Of a DNA stretch of 64,000 nucleotides, positions 1 to 8,368 are shown piece after piece; the first letter of the stretch is position 1; the number at the start of each line of letters is the position of its first letter. The notes below the pieces were generated by a model. It was not told the origin of the DNA, searched no databases, and saw only the letters and a list, made by a program, of their open reading frames with translations. Location: positions 1-64,000 of the forward strand of contig CAYNKA010000010.1 of NCBI GenBank assembly GCA_964397655.1, given 5' to 3'. Origin of the DNA: CAYNKA01 sp964397655 (lineage in GTDB: Bacteria > Spirochaetota > Spirochaetia > DTKZ01). Made by a program: the position numbers and the translations under genes.

Positions 1-158
1 GAACCATCCTGGGAGGGATAGCGATCGGGATCATAGAGAATTTCTCCACCCTCCTTATCTCGTCCACGTACAAGGACGTAATCGCTTTCGTCATCCTGGT
101 CCTCGTGCTGATCTGGAAGCCGAAGGGCATATTCAACTGGACCTCGAAGGGGGACTGA
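1..158 (+). CDS. livH: Branched-chain amino-acid ABC transporter permease LivH, C-terminal end (partial)
   Basis: Only the last 52 codons or so are in the window. They are read in the frame whose stop is TGA 156-158. The visible end has a glycine-rich segment (LGGIAIGIIENF), a hydrophobic helix (DVIAFVILVLVLIW) and the closing motif KPKGIF. This is the typical end of LivH-type inner-membrane permeases, where RP-x-GLFG is more usual. It is followed after 3 bases by livM, then livG and livF, so it is the second membrane subunit of a Liv-type importer. The family assignment rests mainly on this context. Confidence 0.85.
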   Translation, partial: TILGGIAIGIIENFSTLLISSTYKDVIAFVILVLVLIWKPKGIFNWTSKGD

Positions 159-161
159 AAG

Positions 162-1169
162 ATGAGGCGCACCATGAAGAAAATCGTCTACAGCTCGTTC
201 TTTCTCCTCCTCCTCTGCGTGCCTCTGCTCATACGGAACGACTACCGGCTCTTCGTCATGAACAGGGCCCTCCTGCACGTGATTCTCGCCTCTGGCCTGG
301 TGTTCCTGACGGGATTCGCGGGCCAGATCTCGCTGGGGCAGGCCGGATTCTACGCGATCGGAGCCTATACGTCGGCAGCGTTCACGGCGAAGCTCGGTTT
401 TCCCATTCCGGTCGGAATCCTCGCCGGCGTCCTCCTCAGCGTCGGTACGGGGCTCGTCCTCTCGATTCCCTCCTTCAAGCTCAAGGCGTTCTTTCTCTCG
501 CTCGTCACCATCGCCTTCGGCCAGATAGTCTGGCTCCTGCTCCTCAACCTCGAGCCCGTCACCGGGGGCGCGGCGGGTTTCTTCAACATCCCCCTCATGA
601 AGGCCGGCTCGAACCCGTTCTCGAACGTCCTGTATTACTACCTCTTCCTGTTCTTCGTGTTCCTGGTCATAGGCCTCATGTACCGCATCAAGCATTCCCA
701 TCTCGGCCGCCAGATGTTCGCGATGAACGACGACGAGACGGCGGCCGAGACCTGCGGAGTGAACTCGCGCAGGGCGAAGATCTTCGCCTTCGGGTTTTCC
801 GCGGGGCTCGCGGGGCTCGCGGGCGGACTCTACGCCCACCTCGCGGGATTTCTCACGCCCGAGCCATTCGTGTTCTTCGAGTCGAGCAACTTCGTGGCCA
901 TGGCGGTAGTCGGCGGACTCCGTCACCTGAGCGGAGGGGTCATAGGGGGCATAGCGCTCACCTGGCTGCCCGAACTCCTCAGGCTGAACATCCGCGGCTT
1001 CGAGAACTACTATCTCATCATCAATGCGCTGATCGTGGTACTCATCGTGGTCTTCCTTCCCAACGGGCTCGGAAGTTGGCTCTTCAAACAGCTTTCCCGC
1101 CTCTTCAAGGAGGAGCCGAAAGCCCTCACCCTTCCGGTCGTCGAGCCGGAAGAAAGGAAGCGGACATGA
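162..1169 (+). CDS. livM: Branched-chain amino-acid ABC transporter permease LivM
   Basis: A 335-residue, very hydrophobic protein of the BPD_transp_2 family. The conserved LivM segment GFAGQISLGQAGFYAIGAY lies at about residues 51-70, and further helices run through the GFSAGLAGLAGGLYA and FVAMAVVGGLRHLSGG regions to a C-terminal helix ending VVFLPNGLG. With LivH it forms the inner-membrane channel of an importer for leucine/isoleucine/valine or related compounds. The ATG at 162 is preceded by AAGGGGG. A second in-frame ATG at 174 is an equally possible start. The gene ends inside the livG start codon (ATGA overlap), so translation is probably coupled. The periplasmic binding protein gene (livJ/K) must lie upstream, outside the window, or elsewhere. 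Confidence 0.93.
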   Translation: MRRTMKKIVYSSFFLLLLCVPLLIRNDYRLFVMNRALLHVILASGLVFLTGFAGQISLGQAGFYAIGAYTSAAFTAKLGFPIPVGILAGVLLSVGTGLVLSIPSFKLKAFFLSLVTIAFGQIVWLLLLNLEPVTGGAAGFFNIPLMKAGSNPFSNVLYYYLFLFFVFLVIGLMYRIKHSHLGRQMFAMNDDETAAETCGVNSRRAKIFAFGFSAGLAGLAGGLYAHLAGFLTPEPFVFFESSNFVAMAVVGGLRHLSGGVIGGIALTWLPELLRLNIRGFENYYLIINALIVVLIVVFLPNGLGSWLFKQLSRLFKEEPKALTLPVVEPEERKRT

Positions 1170-1930
1170 CGAACCTGCTCGACACCAGGTCGCTCACCAA
1201 GCAATTCGGCGGGATCCGCGCCAACAGCGGCGTCGACCTCGCGATCGCGGAAGGAAAGACCACGGGTCTCATCGGGCCGAACGGCTCCGGCAAGACGACC
1301 TTCATCAACCAGGTCTCTGGGATCTATCCGCCGACCTCCGGAAGCATCCTGTTCAGGGGGGAGGAAATCGCGGGGCTTCCCGCCTGCAGGATCGCAGATC
1401 TCGGGATCGCGAGAACCTTCCAGCGCATCCAGCTCTTCGGCCAGATGACCGCCGTGGAAAACGTGCTGGTCGCCCGTAAGAAATTCATGCGCTCCACCCT
1501 GTTCGACATCGCCTTCTCCACGAGGAGACTCCGCGTGGAGGAACGCGAGCAGTACGGCAGGGCCATGGACCTGCTCGCCCTTCTCGGCTTGGCCGACGAC
1601 GCGAAGAAGCTGCCCTCGAGCCTGCCCTACGGCAAGCGGCGGGCCCTGGAAATCGCCAGGGCGCTCGCCCTGGAACCCGCCCTTCTCCTCTTAGACGAGC
1701 CCGCCGCCGGAATGACCAAGGAGGAGTTCAAGGGGATCATGAAGATCATGGAACTCCTCAAAGAGCGGAACGTGACGATGCTCCTCGTGGAGCATACGAT
1801 GGAGTTCATACGCCTGGCCGTGGACGAGGTCTACGTCCTGAACTTCGGCGAGATCATCGCCCGGGGGACCTTCGACGAAATCGAACGGAACGAGGCGGTC
1901 ATCGCGGCCTATCTGGGAGACGAAGCATGA
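1166..1930 (+). CDS. livG: Branched-chain amino-acid ABC transporter ATPase LivG
   Basis: A 254-residue ABC ATPase. Walker A GPNGSGKTT is at about 37-45, an atypical signature LPYGKRRALEIARAL at about 153-167 (the LivG family often has YG in place of LSGG), and Walker B LLLLDEPAAGM ends near 180, followed by the H-loop (LVEHTMEF). The insertion between Walker A and the signature (ARTFQRIQLFGQMTAVENV) is typical of LivG. I chose the ATG at 1166 because it overlaps the livM stop and begins directly at the ABC domain. The frame is open further upstream, but that part lies inside livM. Cytoplasmic, paired with LivF. Confidence 0.95.
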   Translation: MTNLLDTRSLTKQFGGIRANSGVDLAIAEGKTTGLIGPNGSGKTTFINQVSGIYPPTSGSILFRGEEIAGLPACRIADLGIARTFQRIQLFGQMTAVENVLVARKKFMRSTLFDIAFSTRRLRVEEREQYGRAMDLLALLGLADDAKKLPSSLPYGKRRALEIARALALEPALLLLDEPAAGMTKEEFKGIMKIMELLKERNVTMLLVEHTMEFIRLAVDEVYVLNFGEIIARGTFDEIERNEAVIAAYLGDEA

Positions 1931-2655
1931 ACACGAACTCCGAACTCCTCCGCATCGAGAACCTCTCGGTCGCCTACAACGGCATCTTCGCGCTCCGCTC
2001 GGTGAACATGTCGATCCGCGGCGGCGAAGTCGTATCCGTCCTCGGACCGAACGGGGCCGGAAAGACGACGCTCCTCCGCACCGTTTCCGGCCTCGTCGCC
2101 CCCGAAAAAGGCTCAAAGATCGAATTCCGGGGCGAAAGCGTCGTCGGGCTCTCCCCGTTCAGGATCGTCAGGCGGGGGATAGCCCACGTCCCCGAGGGAA
2201 GGCAGGTCTTTCCAGCGATGAGCGTAAACGAGAACCTCGAAGTCGCCTGCGTCCGCGTGCCCGCGGGCGAGCGCAAGGGCAGGATCGACGAGGTCTACGC
2301 GTTGTTCGGCGAACTCGCGTCGAGGAAGAACCAGCAGGCGGGATCCCTGAGCGGGGGCGAACAGCAGATGCTGGCGATAGGAAGGGCCATAGCCTCCCGG
2401 TGCGAGTTGGTCATAATCGACGAGCCGTCGATGGGCCTGGCTCCGGTCATAGTCCAGAGGATCTTCCGCACTCTCAAGGAGATCGTGAAGAACTCGGGCC
2501 TCACCCTCCTCGTCGTCGAGCAGAACGCCAAGCTCTCCCTCCCCCTGAGCGACCGAGTATACATCCTCTCCCAGGGCAGCGTCACACTCGAGGGGTCCAT
2601 CGACGAGATCCGGGGGAACAGCATCATTCAGGACATGTATTTCGCAAAACGGTGA
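1927..2655 (+). CDS. livF: Branched-chain amino-acid ABC transporter ATPase LivF
   Basis: A 242-residue ABC ATPase. Walker A LGPNGAGKTT is at about 39-48, VPEGRQVFPAMSV (a LivF hallmark) near 93-105, signature LSGGEQQM at about 141-148 and Walker B VIIDEPSMGLAP at about 161-172. The ATG overlaps the livG stop (ATGA), so the genes are translationally coupled. It should form the LivG/LivF heterodimer that powers the permease. Nothing unusual in length or motifs. The next gene, a 2-hydroxyacid dehydrogenase, starts 4 bases after the stop, so it belongs to the same transcript. Confidence 0.95.
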   Translation: MNTNSELLRIENLSVAYNGIFALRSVNMSIRGGEVVSVLGPNGAGKTTLLRTVSGLVAPEKGSKIEFRGESVVGLSPFRIVRRGIAHVPEGRQVFPAMSVNENLEVACVRVPAGERKGRIDEVYALFGELASRKNQQAGSLSGGEQQMLAIGRAIASRCELVIIDEPSMGLAPVIVQRIFRTLKEIVKNSGLTLLVVEQNAKLSLPLSDRVYILSQGSVTLEGSIDEIRGNSIIQDMYFAKR

Positions 2656-2659
2656 AGCC

Positions 2660-3634
2660 ATGGCGAAAGTCTACATTACCGATCATACCTTCCTCTCCGT
2701 AGAGCCCGAACGGGAAATACTCGCTCCCTACGCCGAGGTCACGGACCTGAAAGGGATTCCCCTCCCCGACGAGGAGGCGGTCGTCGCCGCCTGCCCGGGC
2801 GCCGACGCGCTCGTCGTGGGATTCGTCCCGATCACCGCGAGGATCATGGACGCCCTCGCGGGGCTGCGCTGCATCGTACGCTACGGGGTCGGCTGTGACA
2901 TGATCGACGTTCCCGCGGCGACCGAACGGGGCGTATGGGTCGCGAACGTGCCGGACTACTGCGTGGCCGAGGTCGCGGACCACACCGCAGCCCTGCTGCT
3001 TTGCCTGACGCGGAAGGTCGCCCTCTACGACGCCGCTGTCCGAAATGGCGACTGGGGAGCGGTGAAGCTGGGGAGCCCGATCCGCAGGCTCGCGGGAAGG
3101 ACTCTCGGGCTCGTCGGTTTCGGCCGCATCGGCCACGAGGTGGCGGCCAGGGCCAAGGCATTCGGCTTCCGCGTCGTCGTCTACGACAAGTATCTCGATC
3201 CGTCCCGCGCCGAGGCCTGCGGCGTGGAGCCCTTGACCTTCGAGAGGCTCCTTTCCGAAGCCGACGCGGTCTCGCTCCACGTCCCGCTCACGGACGAGAC
3301 AAGACTCATCCTCGACGGGAGGGCCATCTCGCGCATGAAGAAGGAGGCCGTGCTCGTCAACGTCGCTCGCGGCGGCCTCGCGGACCTCGAGGCTCTCGCG
3401 GACGCGCTCGCTGCGGGAAGGCTCGCGGGAGCGGCGATCGACGTCTTCGACACGGAACCTCTCCCCGCGGACCACCCGATCCGCCGGGCCCCCAACGCGA
3501 TCCTCCAGCCCCACGCCTCCTGGTACTCCGAGGAGTCCCTCGTCCAGCTCCAGCGGAGCGCGGCCGAGGAGGTCGCCCGCGTCCTGCGGGGCGAGCGGCC
3601 GAAAAATCCCGTGAACGAGCCCAAGAGCCTCTGA
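2660..3634 (+). CDS. D-isomer-specific 2-hydroxyacid dehydrogenase (SerA/CtBP-like)
   Basis: A 324-residue, NAD-dependent dehydrogenase interconverting a D-2-hydroxyacid and a 2-keto acid. The Rossmann motif GLVGFGRIG is at about residues 152-160. The catalytic triad of the family is present: R237 in NVARGG, E266 in FDTEPLP and H285 in PHASWYSEE. The length fits the short (ACT-less) members, so it is not a standard long SerA. The GTG/ATG context is good, with an ATG 4 bases after livF. Being last in a Liv operon, it may act on a keto or hydroxy acid linked to the imported substrate; this is inference only. Exact substrate unknown. Confidence 0.88.
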   Translation: MAKVYITDHTFLSVEPEREILAPYAEVTDLKGIPLPDEEAVVAACPGADALVVGFVPITARIMDALAGLRCIVRYGVGCDMIDVPAATERGVWVANVPDYCVAEVADHTAALLLCLTRKVALYDAAVRNGDWGAVKLGSPIRRLAGRTLGLVGFGRIGHEVAARAKAFGFRVVVYDKYLDPSRAEACGVEPLTFERLLSEADAVSLHVPLTDETRLILDGRAISRMKKEAVLVNVARGGLADLEALADALAAGRLAGAAIDVFDTEPLPADHPIRRAPNAILQPHASWYSEESLVQLQRSAAEEVARVLRGERPKNPVNEPKSL

Positions 3635-3661
3635 GCGTCCATCCTAAAATATTCCCGAAAA

Positions 3662-3690
3662 TTGCGTTTTTTCGCATCCGGTTGTACAAT
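3662..3690 (+). promoter_or_regulatory. Candidate sigma70 promoter of the chemoreceptor gene
   Basis: TTGCGT (3662-3667), a 17-base spacer and TACAAT (3685-3690) lie about 50 bases before the chemoreceptor start. A leader of about 44 bases follows, with AAAAAGGATC as the ribosome binding site. No terminator is visible for the preceding Liv operon. Confidence 0.55.
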
Positions 3691-3740
3691 GGTGTCTTAA
3701 GCCGCTCGTTTTACCTTCATGTAAAAAAGGATCGAACCGT

Positions 3741-5834
3741 ATGCGTATAAGAAAAAAGCTCCTGTATCCGATCATCGCCATTCTCGCGGTCCAATACGCG
3801 TTTCTGACGGTCAAGGACCTCAAGACCATCAACGAGTCCATCGACGAGCGAATCCACGGCCTCGCGGAAGTGAAGCATCTCGCCTTCACCGACGCGATCA
3901 CGGGCTACCAGACCCTCGGGGAGATGTTCCTCGACGCCGTGCTCATGAACAAGAAGGTCGTCGCCCTCTTCGCCGCGAGGGATCGGGACAACCTCGCCGC
4001 CGAGCTCATGCCCGTCTACAAGGCGATGAAGGACAAGTACCGGATCGCGCAGTTCCATTTCCACCTCCCCGACGGCACGTCCTTCTTCCGCTTCCACAAG
4101 CCGGCCCAGTTCGGCGACGACCTCTCGACCCAGCGCAAGACGGTCATCGCCGCGAACGCGAAAAAGAAGACGATCCAAGGCCTGGAGGTCGGAGTCGGCG
4201 ACCTCGGCCTCCGCGTCGTCAAGCCCGTCTCCGACGGCTCGGGAAACCACATCGGGACCTTCGAGTACGGCGGTGCCTTGGACCAGAAATTCGTCGAATA
4301 CTTCGCGTCCGCGGCGACGGAGGCGGTCAAGTCGAACGGCATCTTCCTGAGCATCTGCTCGAAGAACAGCAAGGGGGAATACAAACTCTGGGGTTCGAAC
4401 TTCGAGAAGGAGCTCGCGGACAAGCCCGATGAAATCGTCGCCCAGCTCGCGAAGGCCGCGCCGATTTTCAAGCAGGCGGGGAACGAGGTGGCCGCCTACT
4501 ATCCTCTCAAGGACTACTCCGACGATCCGATCGGCTTCATCAAGTTCAAGTACGACGTCTCGAACCTCATCGGCGAGAGGAACTCGTTCTTCGTCAAGAG
4601 CTTCGCGACCTATGGAGTCACCCTCCTCGCCCTGTCGGTCTTCATCGTCTTCATGGTCCTCAAATTCGTGAGCTCTCCGCTGAATGCGACGATAAGGGTG
4701 CTCAAGGGCATCGCCGAAGGCAGGGGCGACCTCACGGGAAAGCTCGAGGTGAGAAGCCGGGACGAGGTGGGGGACCTTTCCTCGTACTTCAACGAGTTCA
4801 CCGCCGAGCTCCACGACATCATCGTGCGCATAAGGAAGTCCGCCAGGGAACTCCACGCGACGAGCGGAGATCTCGTGCAGAGCATGGGGGAGACCTCCGA
4901 ATCCGTGGCCAGGATCTCGGCCGGCATAGACAACGTGAGGAGACAGGCGGAGCTCCACGACAAGGGCGTGGACTCGACCTCGTCGGCGGTTCACGAGATC
5001 TCGAAGAACATCGACTCCTTGAACGACATGATCCAGCACCAGGCGGCGAGCGTGACCGAATCCTCCTCTTCGATCGAGCAGATGGTAGCGAACATCCAAT
5101 CGGCGGCGGCGAACCTCCGGAAGCTCGGAAGCGCGGTCGAGAAACTGCTCAGGGCCTCGGACGCGGGCCAGCGATCGCTCGGCTCGATAACCGAGCAGAT
5201 AAGGAAGATAGCCGTACAGTCGGAGAACCTGCTCGACACGAACCTCGTCATCCAGAACATCGCGAGCCAGACCAATCTTCTGGCGATGAACGCCGCCATA
5301 GAGGCCGCTCACGCCGGCGAGGCCGGAAAGGGATTCTCCGTAGTTGCGGACGAGATACGGAAACTCGCGGAGAGCTCGAGCGAACAGTCCAAGACGATAG
5401 CGAAGGAGCTCAAGGACATCAAGGACGTCATCGACGAGGTCGTCCGGACGTCTTCGGCTACCATGACGGATTTCGAGGAGGTCTTCAGCCTCGTCAAAGG
5501 CGTGGACGCCCTCCAGAGCGAGATCGAGCACGCCATGATAGAGCAGAACGAGGGTTCGAAGCAGATCCTCGACGCGCTGACCTCCATCAACGAGATCACT
5601 ACGCAGGTCCGGGAGGGCGCCGGGGAGATGAACTCGGGCAACAGCCTGATCGTGGAGGAAATGAACAGGCTGAGGTCGGTGAGCGGCGAGATGAAAAGAA
5701 GCATCTCGGAGGTCTCGGAGGGGACCCGAGCAATACAGGCGGAGGTGGATTCGGTCAACAGGATGACCGGACGCAATCGCGAGCTGATCGAGGAGGTTTC
5801 GAAGCAGACGGACAAATTCAAGCTCAAAGAATGA
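3741..5834 (+). CDS. Methyl-accepting chemotaxis protein with periplasmic Cache-type sensor
   Basis: A 697-residue transmembrane chemoreceptor. A first membrane helix (about 8-28) is followed by a periplasmic domain of about 260 residues. Its segment FHFHLPDGTSFFRFHKPAQFGDD and the later GTFEYGGALD resemble the dCache_3-type sensor in which aromatic residues bracket the ligand. TM2 is at about 289-310, then a HAMP domain, then the signalling hairpin with its conserved tip (ASQTNLLAMNAAIEAAHAGE, starting near residue 507). It would report to CheW/CheA. There is no C-terminal CheR-binding pentapeptide. It is monocistronic with its own promoter. The ligand cannot be inferred. Confidence 0.93.
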   Translation: MRIRKKLLYPIIAILAVQYAFLTVKDLKTINESIDERIHGLAEVKHLAFTDAITGYQTLGEMFLDAVLMNKKVVALFAARDRDNLAAELMPVYKAMKDKYRIAQFHFHLPDGTSFFRFHKPAQFGDDLSTQRKTVIAANAKKKTIQGLEVGVGDLGLRVVKPVSDGSGNHIGTFEYGGALDQKFVEYFASAATEAVKSNGIFLSICSKNSKGEYKLWGSNFEKELADKPDEIVAQLAKAAPIFKQAGNEVAAYYPLKDYSDDPIGFIKFKYDVSNLIGERNSFFVKSFATYGVTLLALSVFIVFMVLKFVSSPLNATIRVLKGIAEGRGDLTGKLEVRSRDEVGDLSSYFNEFTAELHDIIVRIRKSARELHATSGDLVQSMGETSESVARISAGIDNVRRQAELHDKGVDSTSSAVHEISKNIDSLNDMIQHQAASVTESSSSIEQMVANIQSAAANLRKLGSAVEKLLRASDAGQRSLGSITEQIRKIAVQSENLLDTNLVIQNIASQTNLLAMNAAIEAAHAGEAGKGFSVVADEIRKLAESSSEQSKTIAKELKDIKDVIDEVVRTSSATMTDFEEVFSLVKGVDALQSEIEHAMIEQNEGSKQILDALTSINEITTQVREGAGEMNSGNSLIVEEMNRLRSVSGEMKRSISEVSEGTRAIQAEVDSVNRMTGRNRELIEEVSKQTDKFKLKE

Positions 5835-5914
5835 CGGAAATCGTCTGTTCACGGGCGGGCCTTTCATAATATAACGTGATTCTCGGCCGATATTGAGAGG
5901 AGGAGGATTCCGCC

Positions 5915-8368
5915 TTGAACGAACGAACCCCGGTCCTGCTGCTCGCGGGTCTGCTTTTCATCATGGGGCTTCTCTGCCTCGTATTTCTCGTCCTCTTCCT
6001 TTCAGGCCCGCGGGAAGCGGGCGTCGCGGCGTCCGCCGGGAGTTTCGTGGGCTCGTTTCTCTTCGCGAGCTTCCATTACGCGGCCTTCTTCGTGCCCGTC
6101 TACTTTCTCTCCTGCGCCGCCCTTCTCCTCCTCAGGCCTTTCCGAATGGACATCCTCCTCGTGCTGAACTACTTCATCCTCCCGTTCTTCACCCTCGGCA
6201 TATCCCTCAGGCTCTTCCTGAGTCCCACGGTCCTCGACTCGCCGCTCACCGCCTTCTTCGCCCGCTCGTTCACGCGGACCGGGGGGGCCTTCCTTTCGGC
6301 CCTGCTCTTCCTCCTCGAGCTCGTCATCCTTCCCCAGCTCGCCTCCTGGCTCTCCCGGAAACTCCACTCAGGCGAGCCGATGAGATTCCTCCTCGCGGGG
6401 CCGAAGACGCCTCCGGAAAAGGAGGACGACCCCGAGCCGGCTGCGCCAGCCGAAGCGGCGGAACGCAAGTTCCTTCCGATACTTCCGGAGGATTCGATCC
6501 TCGCCTCGAGAACCGCTTACGGGCAGGAGCCCTCTCCCTCCGATCCGCCGGTCACGGAAATCGTCCCCGAGGACGAACCCGTCACGGAGACAGCGGAAGA
6601 GGCTCCGGCAGATCTTTCCCCCGCCCCGATCGGCGCCGAGGAAACCATCGAGCTTCCGGGCACGGCGGACGGGGCAGAGACGGAGATTCCGCTCGACGAC
6701 ATCGAGGAGGACGTGGCGGCCGCCGTCGACGAAGCCGCGGAAGAGGAACTCGCCGAGCCTCCGATGCCGGTTCTTCCCGACTCGGCGGCCTCGATCCGCG
6801 AGGACGAAGATTTTCCTCCCGACGACGGGGAGGACGAAGAGCCGGCGGAGGAGGAAAACGCCGATTCCGAGGCCTTCGAGGAGGACCTCGAGGAGGAGGC
6901 CCGCGGGCCTGCGGCCGAAGAGGAGCGGAAGGCTCCGCCCGCGCCCTCCGGAAGGAAAAAACCCTACGGCATTCCCGTGGACGGCATCCTCGCGACCTAT
7001 TCGGACGGGAACTACTGGGAGATCGACGAGGAGACGAAACGCGCGGGCGACGTGCTCAGGACGACCCTGGAGGAGTTCAAGATCCAGGCCGAGGTCGTAG
7101 GCATCAGAAAGGGGCCGGTCATCACCATGTTCGAGATGCTTCCCGCACCCGGCGTGAAGCTCTCGAAGATCGTGAACCTCGCGGACAACATCGCCCTCCG
7201 CCTCGCCGCATCCAGCGTCCGTATCGTGGCGCCCATACCCGGCAAGCAGGCCGTCGGCATCGAAATCCCGAACAAGACGCGCTCCATCGTCTCCTTCGGC
7301 GAGCTCATCACCGACGAGAAATTCGAGAAGTCGAAGATGGAGATCCCCGTGGCACTCGGCAAGGGCATAGCCGGCGACGCCCAGTACATCGACCTCGTCC
7401 AGACGCCCCACCTCCTCATCGCGGGCGCCACGGGCTCGGGAAAGTCGGTGTGCGTGAACTCCATCATCTGCTCCATCCTGTACCGCAAGACCCCGCAGGA
7501 GGTGAAGCTCATCCTCATCGACCCGAAGATAGTCGAGCTCAAATTCTACAACGACATCCCCCACCTCCTCACGCCGGTCATCACCGAGCCGAAGAAGGCC
7601 TTCCAGGCGCTCCAGTACGCCCTCTACGAGATGGAGAGGAGGTACTCCCTGCTCGACTCCCTCGGCGTCCGCGACATCAGGTCATACAACCGGAAGATCA
7701 AGCAGAAGGTCCTCGCGACGCTCCCGCTGCCCTACCTCGTGATCGTCGTGGACGAGTTCGCGGACCTCATGGCCACCACGGGAAAAGAGCTCGAATCCAC
7801 CCTCGCCCGCCTCGCGGCGATGAGCCGCGCCGTGGGCATCCACATCGTGCTCGCGACCCAGAGGCCGTCCATCGACGTCATCACGGGCCTCATCAAGGCG
7901 AACATCCCCTCGCGGATCGCGTTCATGGTGGCGAGCAAGTTCGATTCCCGCATCATCATCGACGCGGTCGGAGCAGAAAAGCTCCTCGGCAGGGGCGACA
8001 TGCTCGTGGCCTCGGCCTGGGATCCCTTTCCCTTCCGAATGCAGGGGGCTTTCCTCTCCGAGGACGAGGTGGAGCGCGTCGTCGCGTACGTGAAGACCCT
8101 GGGCGAGCCGGACTACATAGACGAGGAGATCTTCATCGAGGACGAGGAGGAGGACGCGTTCTTCGAGGACAACGAGGACGACCCTCTCATGGAGAAGGCC
8201 CTGGAGATCGTCACGACCGCGGGCAAGGCCTCCGCCTCCTACCTCCAGCGCAGGCTCAAGATAGGGTACAACCGGGCCGCCCGGCTCGTGGAGACCATGG
8301 AGAGGCGCGGCATCGTCGGCCCCCAGGACGGAAGCAAGCCCCGCCGCATCCTCGGGATGCCGGACTAG
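5915..8368 (+). CDS. ftsK: DNA translocase FtsK/SpoIIIE
   Basis: An 817-residue septal DNA pump. Four membrane helices fill about the first 150 residues. A long acidic, proline-rich linker follows (about 165-345, many EE/DD runs). Then comes the alpha-beta motor with Walker A GATGSGKS (about 504-511), the IDPKIVELKFYND segment and Walker B VIVVDEFADLM (about 609-619). The C-terminal winged-helix gamma domain (ALEIVTTAGKASASYLQRRL) would read polar DNA guide sequences. The start is TTG at 5915, chosen because GAGAGGAGGAGG lies directly upstream. The gene overlaps hrpB on the other strand by 4 bases at the 3' end. Confidence 0.96.
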   Translation: MNERTPVLLLAGLLFIMGLLCLVFLVLFLSGPREAGVAASAGSFVGSFLFASFHYAAFFVPVYFLSCAALLLLRPFRMDILLVLNYFILPFFTLGISLRLFLSPTVLDSPLTAFFARSFTRTGGAFLSALLFLLELVILPQLASWLSRKLHSGEPMRFLLAGPKTPPEKEDDPEPAAPAEAAERKFLPILPEDSILASRTAYGQEPSPSDPPVTEIVPEDEPVTETAEEAPADLSPAPIGAEETIELPGTADGAETEIPLDDIEEDVAAAVDEAAEEELAEPPMPVLPDSAASIREDEDFPPDDGEDEEPAEEENADSEAFEEDLEEEARGPAAEEERKAPPAPSGRKKPYGIPVDGILATYSDGNYWEIDEETKRAGDVLRTTLEEFKIQAEVVGIRKGPVITMFEMLPAPGVKLSKIVNLADNIALRLAASSVRIVAPIPGKQAVGIEIPNKTRSIVSFGELITDEKFEKSKMEIPVALGKGIAGDAQYIDLVQTPHLLIAGATGSGKSVCVNSIICSILYRKTPQEVKLILIDPKIVELKFYNDIPHLLTPVITEPKKAFQALQYALYEMERRYSLLDSLGVRDIRSYNRKIKQKVLATLPLPYLVIVVDEFADLMATTGKELESTLARLAAMSRAVGIHIVLATQRPSIDVITGLIKANIPSRIAFMVASKFDSRIIIDAVGAEKLLGRGDMLVASAWDPFPFRMQGAFLSEDEVERVVAYVKTLGEPDYIDEEIFIEDEEEDAFFEDNEDDPLMEKALEIVTTAGKASASYLQRRLKIGYNRAARLVETMERRGIVGPQDGSKPRRILGMPD

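Noticed and set aside
3717..5867. A 716-codon frame on the minus strand opposite the first chemoreceptor
   Set aside because: It is the antisense image of a clear chemoreceptor gene. Its composition (Asp, Arg, Leu, Val rich, no motif) is typical of shadow frames in GC-rich DNA, and no start signal is present.
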